Shown here one piece after another: positions 7,174-15,572 of a DNA stretch of 64,000 nt. Numbering within the stretch: the stretch's first letter is position 1; every line of letters starts with the position of its first letter. The DNA is taken from assembly GCA_020161975.1 (NCBI GenBank), contig JAIUNP010000002.1, positions 16,951 through 80,950 on the forward strand. The letters are read 5' to 3'. Source of the DNA: Pseudomonadota bacterium (GTDB lineage: Bacteria > Pseudomonadota > Alphaproteobacteria > Rhizobiales > Beijerinckiaceae). The position numbers and the translations under genes are program-made. A model generated the notes under the pieces. That model ran no database searches and was not told the origin of the DNA. It saw only the letters and a program-made list of their open reading frames with translations.

Positions 7174-9438
7174 TCAGGCCGCTTCCCAGACCTGGTTCAG
7201 GATCCGTGCCGCGATCTCGGATTTGTCCTGCGGCAGGAACCGGCCGTAGTGCTGTGCGACCATGTCGGGCGTATCCTGAATGGCATAACTCGCCTGCTCA
7301 TAGGACCCAGTGCGCTTCAGGATGTGTGTGGCCAGCACATCGCGCACATTATGCGGCCCGTGCGGTAGCAGGCCTTCAATCGCCCCGCGTTTGGTCCATG
7401 GGTTGTAGATGCCGTAGCGCTGAATCGCCGTCCTCCACGCCTCATAGAACGTGTTCTGGCAGTAAGCCGCGTTGGTGCTTGTCATCTTTGCCGTCTTGAC
7501 GAAGAACGTTCCCGGGTCAGCCGCATCGCCGACCAGACGTGCGCGATGGCGCTCGATCCAAGCTTCGATCAGTTCGTAGAGTCGCCCGAGGTCCGGGAGG
7601 ATCAGGCGGAAGGGCTTGGAACCGAAGAAGGAGGAATTGGCATTCTTGAAGGCGACTGACGGGATCAGGATCTCCCACCCTTGGTCGCGGCTGCTCCAAC
7701 GCAACTCGCCACGCTTCGTGTCCTCCAGCTTGCGCTCCGAGGTCGGCAAAGTCCCTGGCCGGCACAGCAGCAGTTCGCGCAGGTTCTTCTGACGGAGCCC
7801 CGTGTGAAGGCCGATGCGCAGCATCAGGAATGCGCGGACAGCCTCCGCGGCCGCGCGGACATTGTGCCGTTCATCTGGCATCCGCTGCAGGATTTCTTCT
7901 GTGATCTTGCGGTACTCGCCGACAGGACTTGGCGCTTCGAGCACCGGCAGGATGGGCTCGAAGGGGTCTCGATGAACCCGGGCAACACGGTCGATCTCCT
8001 TGATACGCCGACGGGCATGCTTGTACATGCGGTCGCAGGCGGTAGACCAATCCGACTGCACAGCGATGATGTCTGCCTCGGTAACCAAGCCTTCGATCGG
8101 ACGAAGGCTGCTGCCCATAAGGGGCGATTGGCGCAGCCAACCGGTCTCTTCCCGACAGATCGCCGCAGCAATCGAGAGCAAGTCGATCTCCCATTTGGTG
8201 TAGAAGCCCCGCCGGCGCTCCCGCCAGTGAAGGTACCAATCCCAGACCTGCGGGAAGATCATCATGGCAAAGGTCAAGAGCTTCGGATCGACGCCGAGGC
8301 CCTGCACTTCGCTCTCTGGTGGGGCCACGAACGCCCCGAACCACAGCCCGAAATGCTCCACCTTCTGGGAGGCGGTTTCCGTCCCCCAGACGCCATTCCG
8401 CTGCATGCCGAAGGCGGCAAAGGTCGATGTCTTGAAGCGAAGGAGTTCGGCCATCTCGTCATTCAGACGTTTGGGCGCAATGATGATGCCCGACTCTTCC
8501 GGCGTCCGTGCGGGAGAAGACTTGCGAACCGGCCCCGAGGCACAGCTGAAGCGAACCGCATAGCGCTGGCGAATGGCAGCCGCTTGATACCTGCGATAAT
8601 CCGTGGACCCGCTGATGATCACCGTGCGGACCCAGTTCAGGATTTCCGCCTTCTCCTGGCTTGGCCTGCGGTTGAAATTTTCGGGCAGGTGCCACGCCAA
8701 ACGCCGGCGCTCAGACGGCGAGATGTTCTCTAGATCAAAATCGCCTGGTGCTCGGTCGGGCAGGCCAGACAGGTTCAGAAAGTAGCCCGCCGGCAGTCGA
8801 TAGCGCCGCTCGATGCGTCCCAGGATTTCCAGGCTGATCGCAGCGCGCGGGACCTTCTTGCCGCGCCCCCAACTGATCAGCGTGCTGCGATTGACGCCGT
8901 CCTCGGGTCTCACCACCGCGTTGTAAAGGTGGTAGATGGTTTCGCTATGACGGCGGGCGTGTAGCTGAAGGGCTTCACCAAAAGTCTCGGGATCCTGCCA
9001 GGTTTTGTCGAGTGGCTCGGGAAATTCAACGACCGCCCTCGGTTGGACTCCAGGCTTCTTGCGGACCTTCTCGGTACCTGTCGCTCGAACGCCTGTCGGG
9101 TTTATGGCGGGCCCGCTGGACATGGAGCGTGTTGATCTGCCTCCTGCGCGAGCCGGACGCAGAGTCTCATTCGAAATCGCGCGTGCTACGGCGTCGAAGA
9201 TAGGCTGCAGCGTTGCCCGGTGGGCACGGAAGCGATCGACATCCATGTCGAGCATGGCGGACAGAGACTGGAGGTCGAGCCCGCTGCCCCGGTAGGGTGG
9301 GTACTCTTTTCGCTCGAGCAGGTCGACCAAGCAGTTATAGAGCAAGCGCAGCTCACCTTCGGTGAAGATCGACGTGAGCCGAGCCTTGCAGAATTCTGCG
9401 ATCTTGCGCGGTGTGAGTGCAGAAGATGTTGATTTCAT
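7174..9438 (-). CDS. Large tyrosine recombinase (site-specific integrase)
   Basis: 754 aa. The catalytic domain lies in the C-terminal third: Arg in TGLRQKNLREL (about residue 548), a Lys in IPSVAFKNANSS, H-x-x-R in GPHNVRDVLATHILKRTG (about 695) and the likely nucleophile in AQHYGRF (about 731). It would cut and rejoin DNA at a specific site. The roughly 500-residue N-terminal part is unlike ordinary phage integrases (350-420 aa) and carries no domain I recognise. It lies directly downstream of repC and may resolve plasmid multimers or drive integration; no attachment site was identified. Confidence 0.8.
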   Translation of the reverse strand: MKSTSSALTPRKIAEFCKARLTSIFTEGELRLLYNCLVDLLERKEYPPYRGSGLDLQSLSAMLDMDVDRFRAHRATLQPIFDAVARAISNETLRPARAGGRSTRSMSSGPAINPTGVRATGTEKVRKKPGVQPRAVVEFPEPLDKTWQDPETFGEALQLHARRHSETIYHLYNAVVRPEDGVNRSTLISWGRGKKVPRAAISLEILGRIERRYRLPAGYFLNLSGLPDRAPGDFDLENISPSERRRLAWHLPENFNRRPSQEKAEILNWVRTVIISGSTDYRRYQAAAIRQRYAVRFSCASGPVRKSSPARTPEESGIIIAPKRLNDEMAELLRFKTSTFAAFGMQRNGVWGTETASQKVEHFGLWFGAFVAPPESEVQGLGVDPKLLTFAMMIFPQVWDWYLHWRERRRGFYTKWEIDLLSIAAAICREETGWLRQSPLMGSSLRPIEGLVTEADIIAVQSDWSTACDRMYKHARRRIKEIDRVARVHRDPFEPILPVLEAPSPVGEYRKITEEILQRMPDERHNVRAAAEAVRAFLMLRIGLHTGLRQKNLRELLLCRPGTLPTSERKLEDTKRGELRWSSRDQGWEILIPSVAFKNANSSFFGSKPFRLILPDLGRLYELIEAWIERHRARLVGDAADPGTFFVKTAKMTSTNAAYCQNTFYEAWRTAIQRYGIYNPWTKRGAIEGLLPHGPHNVRDVLATHILKRTGSYEQASYAIQDTPDMVAQHYGRFLPQDKSEIAARILNQVWEAA

Positions 9439-9608
9439 TTTCCATCCTTCGATTTCTGGGGCTGCCCAGCTATCGAAAGCAATCGCAGAATGGCAGGACT
9501 AATGTCGTCGGGTATCTGAACATACATCGCAAACCGTAGACCTCCCACCTAGGCTTCTAGAAGTGGCTGGCTTGACCGTAGAGGTCGAGCGCAAGCTCCA
9601 TTCTTAAC

Positions 9609-9624
9609 GTCCACCGCGGTGGAC
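9609..9624. promoter_or_regulatory. Perfect 16-bp palindrome, candidate parS
   Basis: GTCCACCGCGGTGGAC is its own reverse complement and lies one base past the repC stop. A second copy with one changed base pair is inside repC at 10058-10073 (GTCCACCGTGGTGGAC). RepABC plasmids are partitioned through RepB binding to plasmid-type-specific palindromes near these genes, so this is the best centromere candidate. Confidence 0.6.
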
Positions 9625-9625
9625 A

Positions 9626-10702
9626 TCAGGTTGCGAGGTCTGCCGATCGCGAAAGCCTTTCAAGCAGATGCCATGGGTGGAAATCGGCTGTCTTCCTGCC
9701 GATTGTGATGCTGTGGAAATATGCTGCGTGGTTTCTGACCCGTTGCCCCAACTGCAGAAGAAGAAAGACGGCGGATGCGGTCTTCTCGGAACCGATGTTT
9801 CTTCGCGCCTCTGCAAAGGTGGCGGGGGTGATGCCCATCATTGGGGCGAGCATTTGGGCGTGTTTTCCAACGTCTTCCCAAGTCCTGAGTGGGCTCGTGG
9901 CAAAGGCAGCTGCTTCAGTGCAAACTGCGGCAAGGGTTTGAACGTCGGGCAGCTTTGTGTTTTGTGCTTCTTCAGAGTCTTTTCGTATTTTTTTAGACAT
10001 AGAATGGTGCCGGACAATTTGTCCGTCGCTGGCGGGCATTTTGGTCGGAACGGCGACGTCCACCGTGGTGGACATTTGCTGTAGCTCGACGTCGATCTTC
10101 GCCAGCAGATCACGATATTCTGCAGTCACCAGTTTTCGGCGCAGTAATTTCCGCGAGTTCGTTGCAAGTTCGTTGTCGGTCTCTATGCCGTCGATCGCAG
10201 ATAGCTTTACGAGGATCTGCTTGCGTAGGAATATCTGATCGCGGTGTTCGTTCTCCAAATTGATGGCGGCTGCGATCAGTTCGTTTGCACGTTCCATAAG
10301 TGGAGAGAGGGAGAGGCCGAAGCTGAGGGATTGGCCATCACATGAGCGTACCCGATAGCGCTTTCTGTTCGGGCTGTCGTGGCGCGTGATGAAGCCGAGT
10401 TCGATGAACTTATCGACATGTCGGCGAAGCGTCCGTTCGTCGATACCGCCGATGCGGCGGCAGATCTCGACGTTCGAAGCGAACACGGTATCACCGTGCC
10501 CTGGCCGGAGAAAAGACAGGAGGGCCTGAAGGGTTTGAATGTGGCCCGGTTTGAGCCCGAATATGCTTCGAGCATTGCGAAGGGCGCGGAATACACCCCA
10601 GATGTCTGGAGCCGTGTTCTCTTGGTTCCGGTCTCCAATGCGGCGACCGGTGACGCTTGTCGAAAGCTGATTGAATGCCATTTCTTGCTGAACGACGGCC
10701 AC
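9626..10702 (-). CDS. repC: Replication initiator RepC
   Basis: 358 aa. Residues about 20-130 form the RepC winged-helix part (GLKPGHIQTLQALLSFLRPG, CRRIGGIDERTLRRHVDKFIELG, NRKRYRV), and the C-terminal region ends in the conserved pattern NHAAYFHSITIGRKTADFHPW. RepC is the initiator of repABC replicons and in this family the origin normally lies within its own gene. It is the third gene of the repA-repB-repC unit, separated from repB by 220 bp that hold a countertranscribed RNA. The start is GTG at 10702 with AAGGGG upstream; the ATG at 10681 is the alternative but has a weak site. Confidence 0.92.
   Translation of the reverse strand: MAVVQQEMAFNQLSTSVTGRRIGDRNQENTAPDIWGVFRALRNARSIFGLKPGHIQTLQALLSFLRPGHGDTVFASNVEICRRIGGIDERTLRRHVDKFIELGFITRHDSPNRKRYRVRSCDGQSLSFGLSLSPLMERANELIAAAINLENEHRDQIFLRKQILVKLSAIDGIETDNELATNSRKLLRRKLVTAEYRDLLAKIDVELQQMSTTVDVAVPTKMPASDGQIVRHHSMSKKIRKDSEEAQNTKLPDVQTLAAVCTEAAAFATSPLRTWEDVGKHAQMLAPMMGITPATFAEARRNIGSEKTASAVFLLLQLGQRVRNHAAYFHSITIGRKTADFHPWHLLERLSRSADLAT
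10058..10073. promoter_or_regulatory. Second copy of the candidate parS palindrome, inside repC
   Basis: GTCCACCGTGGTGGAC differs from the perfect palindrome at 9609 in one position. It is internal to the repC coding sequence. A shorter relative, GTCCACCGAATCGGTGAC, lies at 10765-10782 in the repB-repC gap. Confidence 0.45.
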
Positions 10703-10725
10703 GTCGCCCCTTAGCTTCGCAGGAC

Positions 10726-10749
10726 TTTTCGCGATGTTTCACGCGAAAA
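10726..10749 (-). promoter_or_regulatory. Hairpin in the repC leader
   Basis: TTTTCGCG (10726-10733), eight bases, CGCGAAAA (10742-10749) is a perfect 8-bp inverted repeat 24 bases ahead of the repC start codon. In repABC plasmids the countertranscribed RNA acts by changing the fold of the repC leader; this is the obvious candidate structure. The plus strand here also reads TGTTTCACGCGAAA, close to the chromosomal parS consensus, which may be chance. Confidence 0.45.
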
Positions 10750-10783
10750 GACAACAAAAATCAGGTCCACCGAATCGGTGACT

Positions 10784-10812
10784 CTTGACCGCTGTGTGGG
10801 AGATTGCTACAT
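10784..10812 (+). promoter_or_regulatory. Promoter of the countertranscribed RNA
   Basis: CTTGACC starting at 10784 and CTACAT at 10807-10812, about 17 bases apart, match the alphaproteobacterial sigma-70 pattern CTTGAC/CTATAT. It points against repC, as the incompatibility RNA promoter does in repABC plasmids. Confidence 0.6.
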
Positions 10813-10818
10813 CATAGG

Positions 10819-10866
10819 TGCAAATCGATGATGGGCTCTCCGAGGGAAACCTTGGGGGGCTCTTTT
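10819..10866 (+). ncRNA. Countertranscribed incompatibility RNA between repB and repC
   Basis: Transcription from the promoter at 10784-10812 would give a roughly 48-nt RNA complementary to the repB-repC leader. Its 3' part is a long hairpin, 13-base arms 10833-10845 and 10850-10862 closed by a GAAA loop and followed by TTTTCTTT. Several pairs are G-U, so the stem is stable only as plus-strand RNA, which fixes the orientation. Size, place and orientation match the small RNAs that limit RepC synthesis and set incompatibility in repABC plasmids. The exact 5' end is inferred. Confidence 0.7.
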
Positions 10867-10922
10867 CTTTCTGGCCTTCGCTACTCTCCTTCTGCTCGAG
10901 GTTGCCTCATTATGGCCGAGGG

Positions 10923-11879
10923 TTATGCCCCTTGGCCGCTCTCATCCCGCCATTGCTGGAAAAGATCCTGAAGCGCCGCCTCAGCACGTTCTTCCAGCCA
11001 CAGGCCGAATTCTGGGTTGTCTTTCCGCGTGACCTTGATCGCAACGGACTTTGCGTCGATGGACAACTGGCCAACCACAAGGCCGTCCGCGCCCCTAACG
11101 GAAAGGCTCTTGGCGGGCGACTTGGTCTTCGGCTCTTTGGCTGCGCGGGCGCAGGCGTCGAAGACGATCTGAAAACGCTCGGCGCTGGTCGTCTCCCGGG
11201 GCAGGGCGCTCAAAACTGCTTTGGCAACGTCGACAAGCGAGACCTTGGCAGACAGGCCCGCAAGGTCACCCCATTGCCGTCGCCCCGTGCCGTGAGCTGG
11301 CCCAATCAGGCGGATCAGCTCTTCAGGGAGTTGATCCACCACCACCCTGTGGTTTGATACCCCCTGCCGGGTCAATCCTAGCGCATCCTGGATGATGCCA
11401 GGTTTGTAACCTGCTTCTTGCATCTCTTTGATAAACAATGATTTTTCTATAAAGGATGGGTCCAGGCGCAGGTTGTTCTCCTGGCCCTGAGCAAGCAGAG
11501 AAGCGTCGTCGTCCAGAGTCCGCACGATGGCTTTGACTGGGCCCCCGACCTTGCGAATGGCTGCAAGCCTACGACGCCCATACACGACGCGATAGCGATC
11601 CGGCCTTTCAGAGGGGCGGACCATGATCGGCACTTGCTGACCGTGCTTGCGGATGCTCTCGGCAAGGTCGTCGATGCCGTCGTCGTCGAAGGATAACCGG
11701 TCACGCAGTCCGTCGATGTCAATCATCTCGGGATCGATGTCGCGGATCGAGTTCGCCGTGATCTCGCGAAGCGAGTCACGCAAGCCGCCGACAGAGCCAC
11801 CGAACTTCACGGGTTTCTGCGGGGCAGGGGGGGCGGCCACGTCGTCTTTCGGAGGTTGGTTGAAGATGTTCCGGCCCAT
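10923..11879 (-). CDS. repB: Partition protein RepB (ParB family)
   Basis: 318 aa. It shows the ParB core: LRDRLSFDDDGIDDLAESI, GQQVPIMVRP, YRVVYGRRRLAAI, QGQENNLRLDPSFIEK, then a helix-turn-helix (IIQDALGLTRQGVSNH) and the RepB C-terminal domain. It should bind the plasmid centromere and stimulate RepA. The ATG at 11879 shares its A with the repA stop (TGATG), implying translational coupling; a start 15 bases earlier is possible but has a poorer site. Confidence 0.93.
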   Translation of the reverse strand: MGRNIFNQPPKDDVAAPPAPQKPVKFGGSVGGLRDSLREITANSIRDIDPEMIDIDGLRDRLSFDDDGIDDLAESIRKHGQQVPIMVRPSERPDRYRVVYGRRRLAAIRKVGGPVKAIVRTLDDDASLLAQGQENNLRLDPSFIEKSLFIKEMQEAGYKPGIIQDALGLTRQGVSNHRVVVDQLPEELIRLIGPAHGTGRRQWGDLAGLSAKVSLVDVAKAVLSALPRETTSAERFQIVFDACARAAKEPKTKSPAKSLSVRGADGLVVGQLSIDAKSVAIKVTRKDNPEFGLWLEERAEAALQDLFQQWRDESGQGA

Positions 11880-13078
11880 CAGCGTCGACCCCATGCCATC
11901 TGAATCGTCTGCTCCAACTCGTCCGCGACGTTGTTCACGCTGCTCAACGCGCGGTCGATCGTTTTGCGGATAAGTTGGCTCGGATCGACTTCATAAATCG
12001 TCTGCTGGGTCATCCCTGCGTCCGAGATGGCGGTGGATTTCAGCATCGGTTCGGTCATGACCTGGCCCGCAAGGATCGAGCGCAAGTAACCGGCCATCTG
12101 AGTCTGAGGCCCGTCCGATGGCTCATAACGCGTGATCAGGAACTTGACGAAGTCCCAAGTCACCCGCCGCCCGATCGCTTCTTCGACCGCCTGTACCGTC
12201 TCCGAAGCCAGTTTGAGGAACTGGCTCATCGACGCGATGTCCAGCATCCCGGGAACCACCGTGACCAAAAGGCCGGTCGACGCAGCCAAAGCGGTCAACG
12301 TGAGGAAGCCCAATTGGGGAGGGCAGTCGATCATGATGAGATCGTAGTCCGCTTCGACCTCGTCCAAAGCCAGGGACAACCGTTCTGCGAAAATCGGCTG
12401 TTGACGTCGTGCAAGTGCGTTGGCTGTTTCCGTCTCGTATTCCGAGAGCAACAAGCCTGCGGGAACCATGTCGAGATTGTGGAAGTAGGTCTTCTGGATC
12501 ACCGAAGACAGTGGAACCCTGCCCTCGTATCGAAGCGCGTCATAGATCGTGCCACTTTCGGCAAACTCAAGCTCTGGCCGGAAGCCGAAGAAGGTGGTCA
12601 GACTTGCCTGCGGGTCAAGATCAAGTGCAAGCACCCGGTAACCTCTAAGTGCAAACCGCTGTGCAAGGTGGATTGTGGCGGTAGTTTTCGAGGAGCCGCC
12701 CTTGAAGTTGACCACGGAAATGACCTGACGCCTGTCTCCATCTCGGCGGCCAGGTCGATAGGCGTCGGCATTCTTGCCTGTTCTGGCCAGAATGCCACGT
12801 AGATCGTCGATCTCTTCGGCAGAGTAAAACCGGTGCCCACGATTGTCCGAATAAACCTCAGGAAAGCTCCCATCTTTGTGACGGTTGCGCAGGTTTGACG
12901 GGCTAACGCGAAGCAACTCGGCAACTTCAGTGGAACTGAACCGCCGCAATGCTTTGCGATCTTCAGGCTGGAGGGCGGCCTTCATTTGGCGGTTCAGTGA
13001 CTCTGCCAAGCTATCGGCAAATGCACCGATGTCGGCGGAACCGACCCCTTGATTGAGTTTCTTACCCAGATCACCCAT
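11879..13078 (-). CDS. repA: Partition ATPase RepA (ParA family)
   Basis: 399 aa. The N-terminal part contains a MerR-like helix-turn-helix (FSSTEVAELLRVSPSNLRNR) used for operator binding. The deviant Walker A is FKGGSSKTT at about residues 123-131, followed by LALDLDPQASLT (A') and YDLIMIDCPP (Walker B), typical of type Ia ParA proteins. It both positions plasmid copies and represses its own operon. The direct and inverted GTTCTGACG repeats at 13114-13158, 36 bases upstream, are the likely operator. It is first of the repABC operon. Confidence 0.94.
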   Translation of the reverse strand: MGDLGKKLNQGVGSADIGAFADSLAESLNRQMKAALQPEDRKALRRFSSTEVAELLRVSPSNLRNRHKDGSFPEVYSDNRGHRFYSAEEIDDLRGILARTGKNADAYRPGRRDGDRRQVISVVNFKGGSSKTTATIHLAQRFALRGYRVLALDLDPQASLTTFFGFRPELEFAESGTIYDALRYEGRVPLSSVIQKTYFHNLDMVPAGLLLSEYETETANALARRQQPIFAERLSLALDEVEADYDLIMIDCPPQLGFLTLTALAASTGLLVTVVPGMLDIASMSQFLKLASETVQAVEEAIGRRVTWDFVKFLITRYEPSDGPQTQMAGYLRSILAGQVMTEPMLKSTAISDAGMTQQTIYEVDPSQLIRKTIDRALSSVNNVADELEQTIQMAWGRR

Positions 13079-13113
13079 TTGCTGCCCTCAGGCCCCTATC
13101 AGGGCTCTTTGTG

Positions 13114-13158
13114 GTTCTGACGGCTTTTGGCCGTTCTGACGCGTTATCTCGTCAGAAC
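13114..13158. promoter_or_regulatory. repABC operator region with GTTCTGACG repeats
   Basis: GTTCTGACG occurs at 13114-13122 and 13133-13141 as direct repeats 19 bases apart, and inverted as CGTCAGAAC at 13150-13158. The last two form an inverted repeat with an 8-base spacer. The position just upstream of repA suggests binding by the RepA helix-turn-helix for autorepression, or by RepB. Confidence 0.55.
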
Positions 13159-13214
13159 CGAAATGACATGAACGCGTGAGTCCATCAAGAAGAATCTAGA
13201 TATGGTGGAAAAAC

Positions 13215-13223
13215 TTATCCACA
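13215..13223 (+). promoter_or_regulatory. Consensus DnaA box
   Basis: TTATCCACA matches the DnaA binding consensus exactly. It lies in the gap between repA and the winged-helix gene. The same nonamer occurs at 13894-13902 inside that gene. Host DnaA may bind here, but no cluster of boxes or AT-rich unwinding region is evident. Confidence 0.4.
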
Positions 13224-13358
13224 TCCCCACAGGGCGTCAAACCGGTCCAACGACTTGCAGAGGCTTTTGAGGCCTGCACCAAGCTAGGAGTGGCTGAAAG
13301 GGCAGGGCGACGCGGCTTTGGCGCTGCAAAGCTTGTGCACGATTCGGTACGAGGTTGC

Positions 13359-14189
13359 CTAGAAAGGAATTTCACGCATCCTCGCAGCCTCGCCATGCAC
13401 TGCCAGTGCCGCCGCAAAGCGGTTCAGCCCCAGCCGAACCTGCATTGCACTGACCCGCTCGGCGTAGGCTTCACGGCCGATCCGACGCTCCAGATCCCTC
13501 TCGTGGAAGCGCCAGTTCTGCACCGGCGCCAAGCGGATCAGATCGGCAGCTTCCTGCTCCCTCGGGGCCAGCACCCGTTCGTGTTCCGCCCGAGCCAGGG
13601 TCGTCCCCGCACTGCGCCATTTCCGCATAAAGCCTAACAAATACCCTGCTGGAACCTGCTCATTCCCCTTTGCCCTGTTGAACGCTCGGAACGCGTCCCA
13701 GATGACTTGGGTGTCGACATTCCAGCAGGGCAGGGCGGTCTTCGCCGCCTTGATCAAGTCCGCCCAGGGCGTTCGGTGGACGTTTGACCCAGCCCCTATC
13801 TCGATCTTCCCAGCGAACATCATTTTGTTTTTAGAATCTCTAGATAGTGATGTGTCATCTGTGGCTGACACGAGATCTGGCTCAGTTGCAGGGTTATCCA
13901 CAGAGCCAAAGCGGAAGAGCCAAGGCGCGAATTTGCCATGCGGCTTCCAGCGCAAGAGCCCTAGGGCCGATGCCGCCAATTCAGCCAGCAGTCGGGTCAG
14001 GTGCTGGCGAGACACGCCCATCTTGTCCGCAAGACTGCCGAGCGTGAATGCCGCGGTGCCGCGCTCGAGGCCATTGTAGCCGTCCTTCCAAGCAATGCCG
14101 TCCAGGATGATGGTGGCAAGCTTATGGGCCGAGACCGACAGGGGCGTCTCGGTGATGCGGCGCAGGATAGCGCCGGTGGTCAATTGCAT
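13359..14189 (-). CDS. Winged-helix DNA-binding protein, role unknown
   Basis: 276 aa. About residues 10-95 read as a plasmid-type winged-helix domain: RRITETPLSVSAHKLATI, FTLGSLADKMGVSRQHLTRLLAEL and LRWKPHGKFAPWLFRF resemble the N-terminal parts of replication initiators and their relatives. The remainder has no recognised domain (PCWNVDTQVIWDAFRAF, GYLLGFMRKWR). The ATG at 14189 is preferred because AAGGA precedes it by nine bases; longer frames start with GTG or ATG without a good site. It lies directly upstream of repABC on the same strand with DnaA boxes nearby, so an accessory replication or regulatory role is plausible but unproven. Confidence 0.6.
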   Translation of the reverse strand: MQLTTGAILRRITETPLSVSAHKLATIILDGIAWKDGYNGLERGTAAFTLGSLADKMGVSRQHLTRLLAELAASALGLLRWKPHGKFAPWLFRFGSVDNPATEPDLVSATDDTSLSRDSKNKMMFAGKIEIGAGSNVHRTPWADLIKAAKTALPCWNVDTQVIWDAFRAFNRAKGNEQVPAGYLLGFMRKWRSAGTTLARAEHERVLAPREQEAADLIRLAPVQNWRFHERDLERRIGREAYAERVSAMQVRLGLNRFAAALAVHGEAARMREIPF

Positions 14190-14409
14190 GCGTAGTCGTC
14201 CTTCTTCTAAGGACGCCGGACCATCGGGCAACAGAAAATCGTGTCCGGCAAGCATGTTGCCGGTTGAACGGACCCAAAGCACGCGCTAGATTCCCTGTGC
14301 TACGAGGAAATTAGGGCGGCGTCGGATCTATGGTCTGGCGTCGTTTCTCTTTCTGGGGTTGCGTTTCTTCCGGGTTGATCAGGGGTGATACGGCGCGGCA
14401 GATGCCGCC

Positions 14410-15048
14410 TCAGTACCGAACCTCTTCGAAGCCGTAGGTGCCCTCGTAGTCCTTCCAGTCCACGAAGACGCTGCGGAAATAGTAGTCGTTGCAGCCCGAC
14501 GATGGGCTGAAGCTGGAGGCGTCAGGCAGTTGGTCCACGCTTGCTCTGTGCCAGGCGTAGTCGCCCTGTACGCCATAGGTGCCCAAGCGGACGGTCGACC
14601 AGACGTTGCAGTCGCCATCGCTGCTCCGGTGCCGGCGGTATTCGGTCTGATAAACCCGGATCGAGCGCGCAAAATCATAGGCCGGGTCCGAGATGTCGAC
14701 ATCGGCCTGGTCCACCACGAGGATCGGGGCCGGGAAGGGCAGGGTGGGCAGTGACAATTGCGGCTGCGACGACGGCTCGAACGCGATGTGGAAAAGACGC
14801 TCGATCGGCTTAGTGCGGCGGTAGTCTGCGTGCATCGGGCAGTTCCAGATCTGCAGCGGTGGCTCGACGGGCCAAGGCGTGATCCGGGCAATGAAGACAG
14901 CACGGGCATGGGCGCATTCGACTGAAGCGGGCCACCCGCCTGCGAGGCAGAGGAGGATCGCACAGTCGACGGGGTAGGCCGCCGCAGGAGTTGCGAGCGA
15001 AATCAGCGTGGACGTGACAAAACCGACGGCGAGGCTGCGAAGGGTCAT
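14410..15048 (-). CDS. Secreted Cys-containing protein linked to conjugation
   Basis: 212 aa. A signal peptide (MTLRSLAVGFVTSTLISLA, cleavage about TPAAA-YP) is followed by DCAILLCLAGGWPASVEC, a pattern resembling TrbM-like conjugation proteins, then ITPWPVEPPLQIWNCPM. Conserved Cys residues suggest disulfides in the periplasm. It is encoded divergently from the virB cluster and next to another small secreted protein. The ATG at 15048 has AAGGAA upstream. The exact role is unknown; assistance in pilus or channel assembly is inference. Confidence 0.65.
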   Translation of the reverse strand: MTLRSLAVGFVTSTLISLATPAAAYPVDCAILLCLAGGWPASVECAHARAVFIARITPWPVEPPLQIWNCPMHADYRRTKPIERLFHIAFEPSSQPQLSLPTLPFPAPILVVDQADVDISDPAYDFARSIRVYQTEYRRHRSSDGDCNVWSTVRLGTYGVQGDYAWHRASVDQLPDASSFSPSSGCNDYYFRSVFVDWKDYEGTYGFEEVRY

Positions 15049-15101
15049 GGGGCAGGTTCCTTGAAGAGGGGAGGGGGCTGGGCTGCTGGACTGCCGAGAC
15101 A

Positions 15102-15404
15102 TCAGTCGTCTGGCGCCGGGCCGAGGGCCTGATAGTCGGCGATGGCGCGATTGACCTCGGCGGTCACTTCAGCGCGCGCGGATTCCAGACAATGCAGGTA
15201 GATCTGCGCCTCGTCGAAATAGGCGACATACTCTTCGCGGATTTCAGCGGCGTAGGCGACGCGGGTTGCACCATCGTTGACCGGGGCAGGAGCAAGGGGC
15301 GGCATACAATCGAGCGCCGTTCCGGCCCAGACCATTGAGCCGGGACAGAGCAGCGCGCAACAGAGCAGTCCTGCCGCGGCTAGGTTCAGTGTAGGATCGG
15401 GCAT
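15102..15404 (-). CDS. Small secreted protein, unknown
   Basis: 100 aa with a signal peptide (LAAAGLLCCALLCPGS, cleavage near VWA-GT), then a short Cys-containing domain (ALDCMPPLAPAPVNDG, QIYLHCLESARAEV). Two Cys in the mature part could form a disulfide. It lies 53 bases upstream of the TrbM-like gene on the same strand, and the two probably form an operon. I do not recognise the family. Confidence 0.6.
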   Translation of the reverse strand: MPDPTLNLAAAGLLCCALLCPGSMVWAGTALDCMPPLAPAPVNDGATRVAYAAEIREEYVAYFDEAQIYLHCLESARAEVTAEVNRAIADYQALGPAPDD

Positions 15405-15572
15405 GGTGAGTCCATCCGTTCAATCATGGTGCATGAATTACTAAACACCACTCTTGACGCAATAGGATTCTATCGATAGTTGTGCCCCCACGTTGTGCGG
15501 TGACAGGTTTCTCAATCGCACGACATGCACTATGTTGGTTCCGAGCGATGTTGCTTCGGAGCGTGCTGAGCC

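Noticed and set aside
10734..10747. TGTTTCACGCGAAA resembling the chromosomal parS consensus
   Set aside because: Only part of the 16-bp site matches and it is explained by the repC leader hairpin; a RepABC plasmid uses its own sites.
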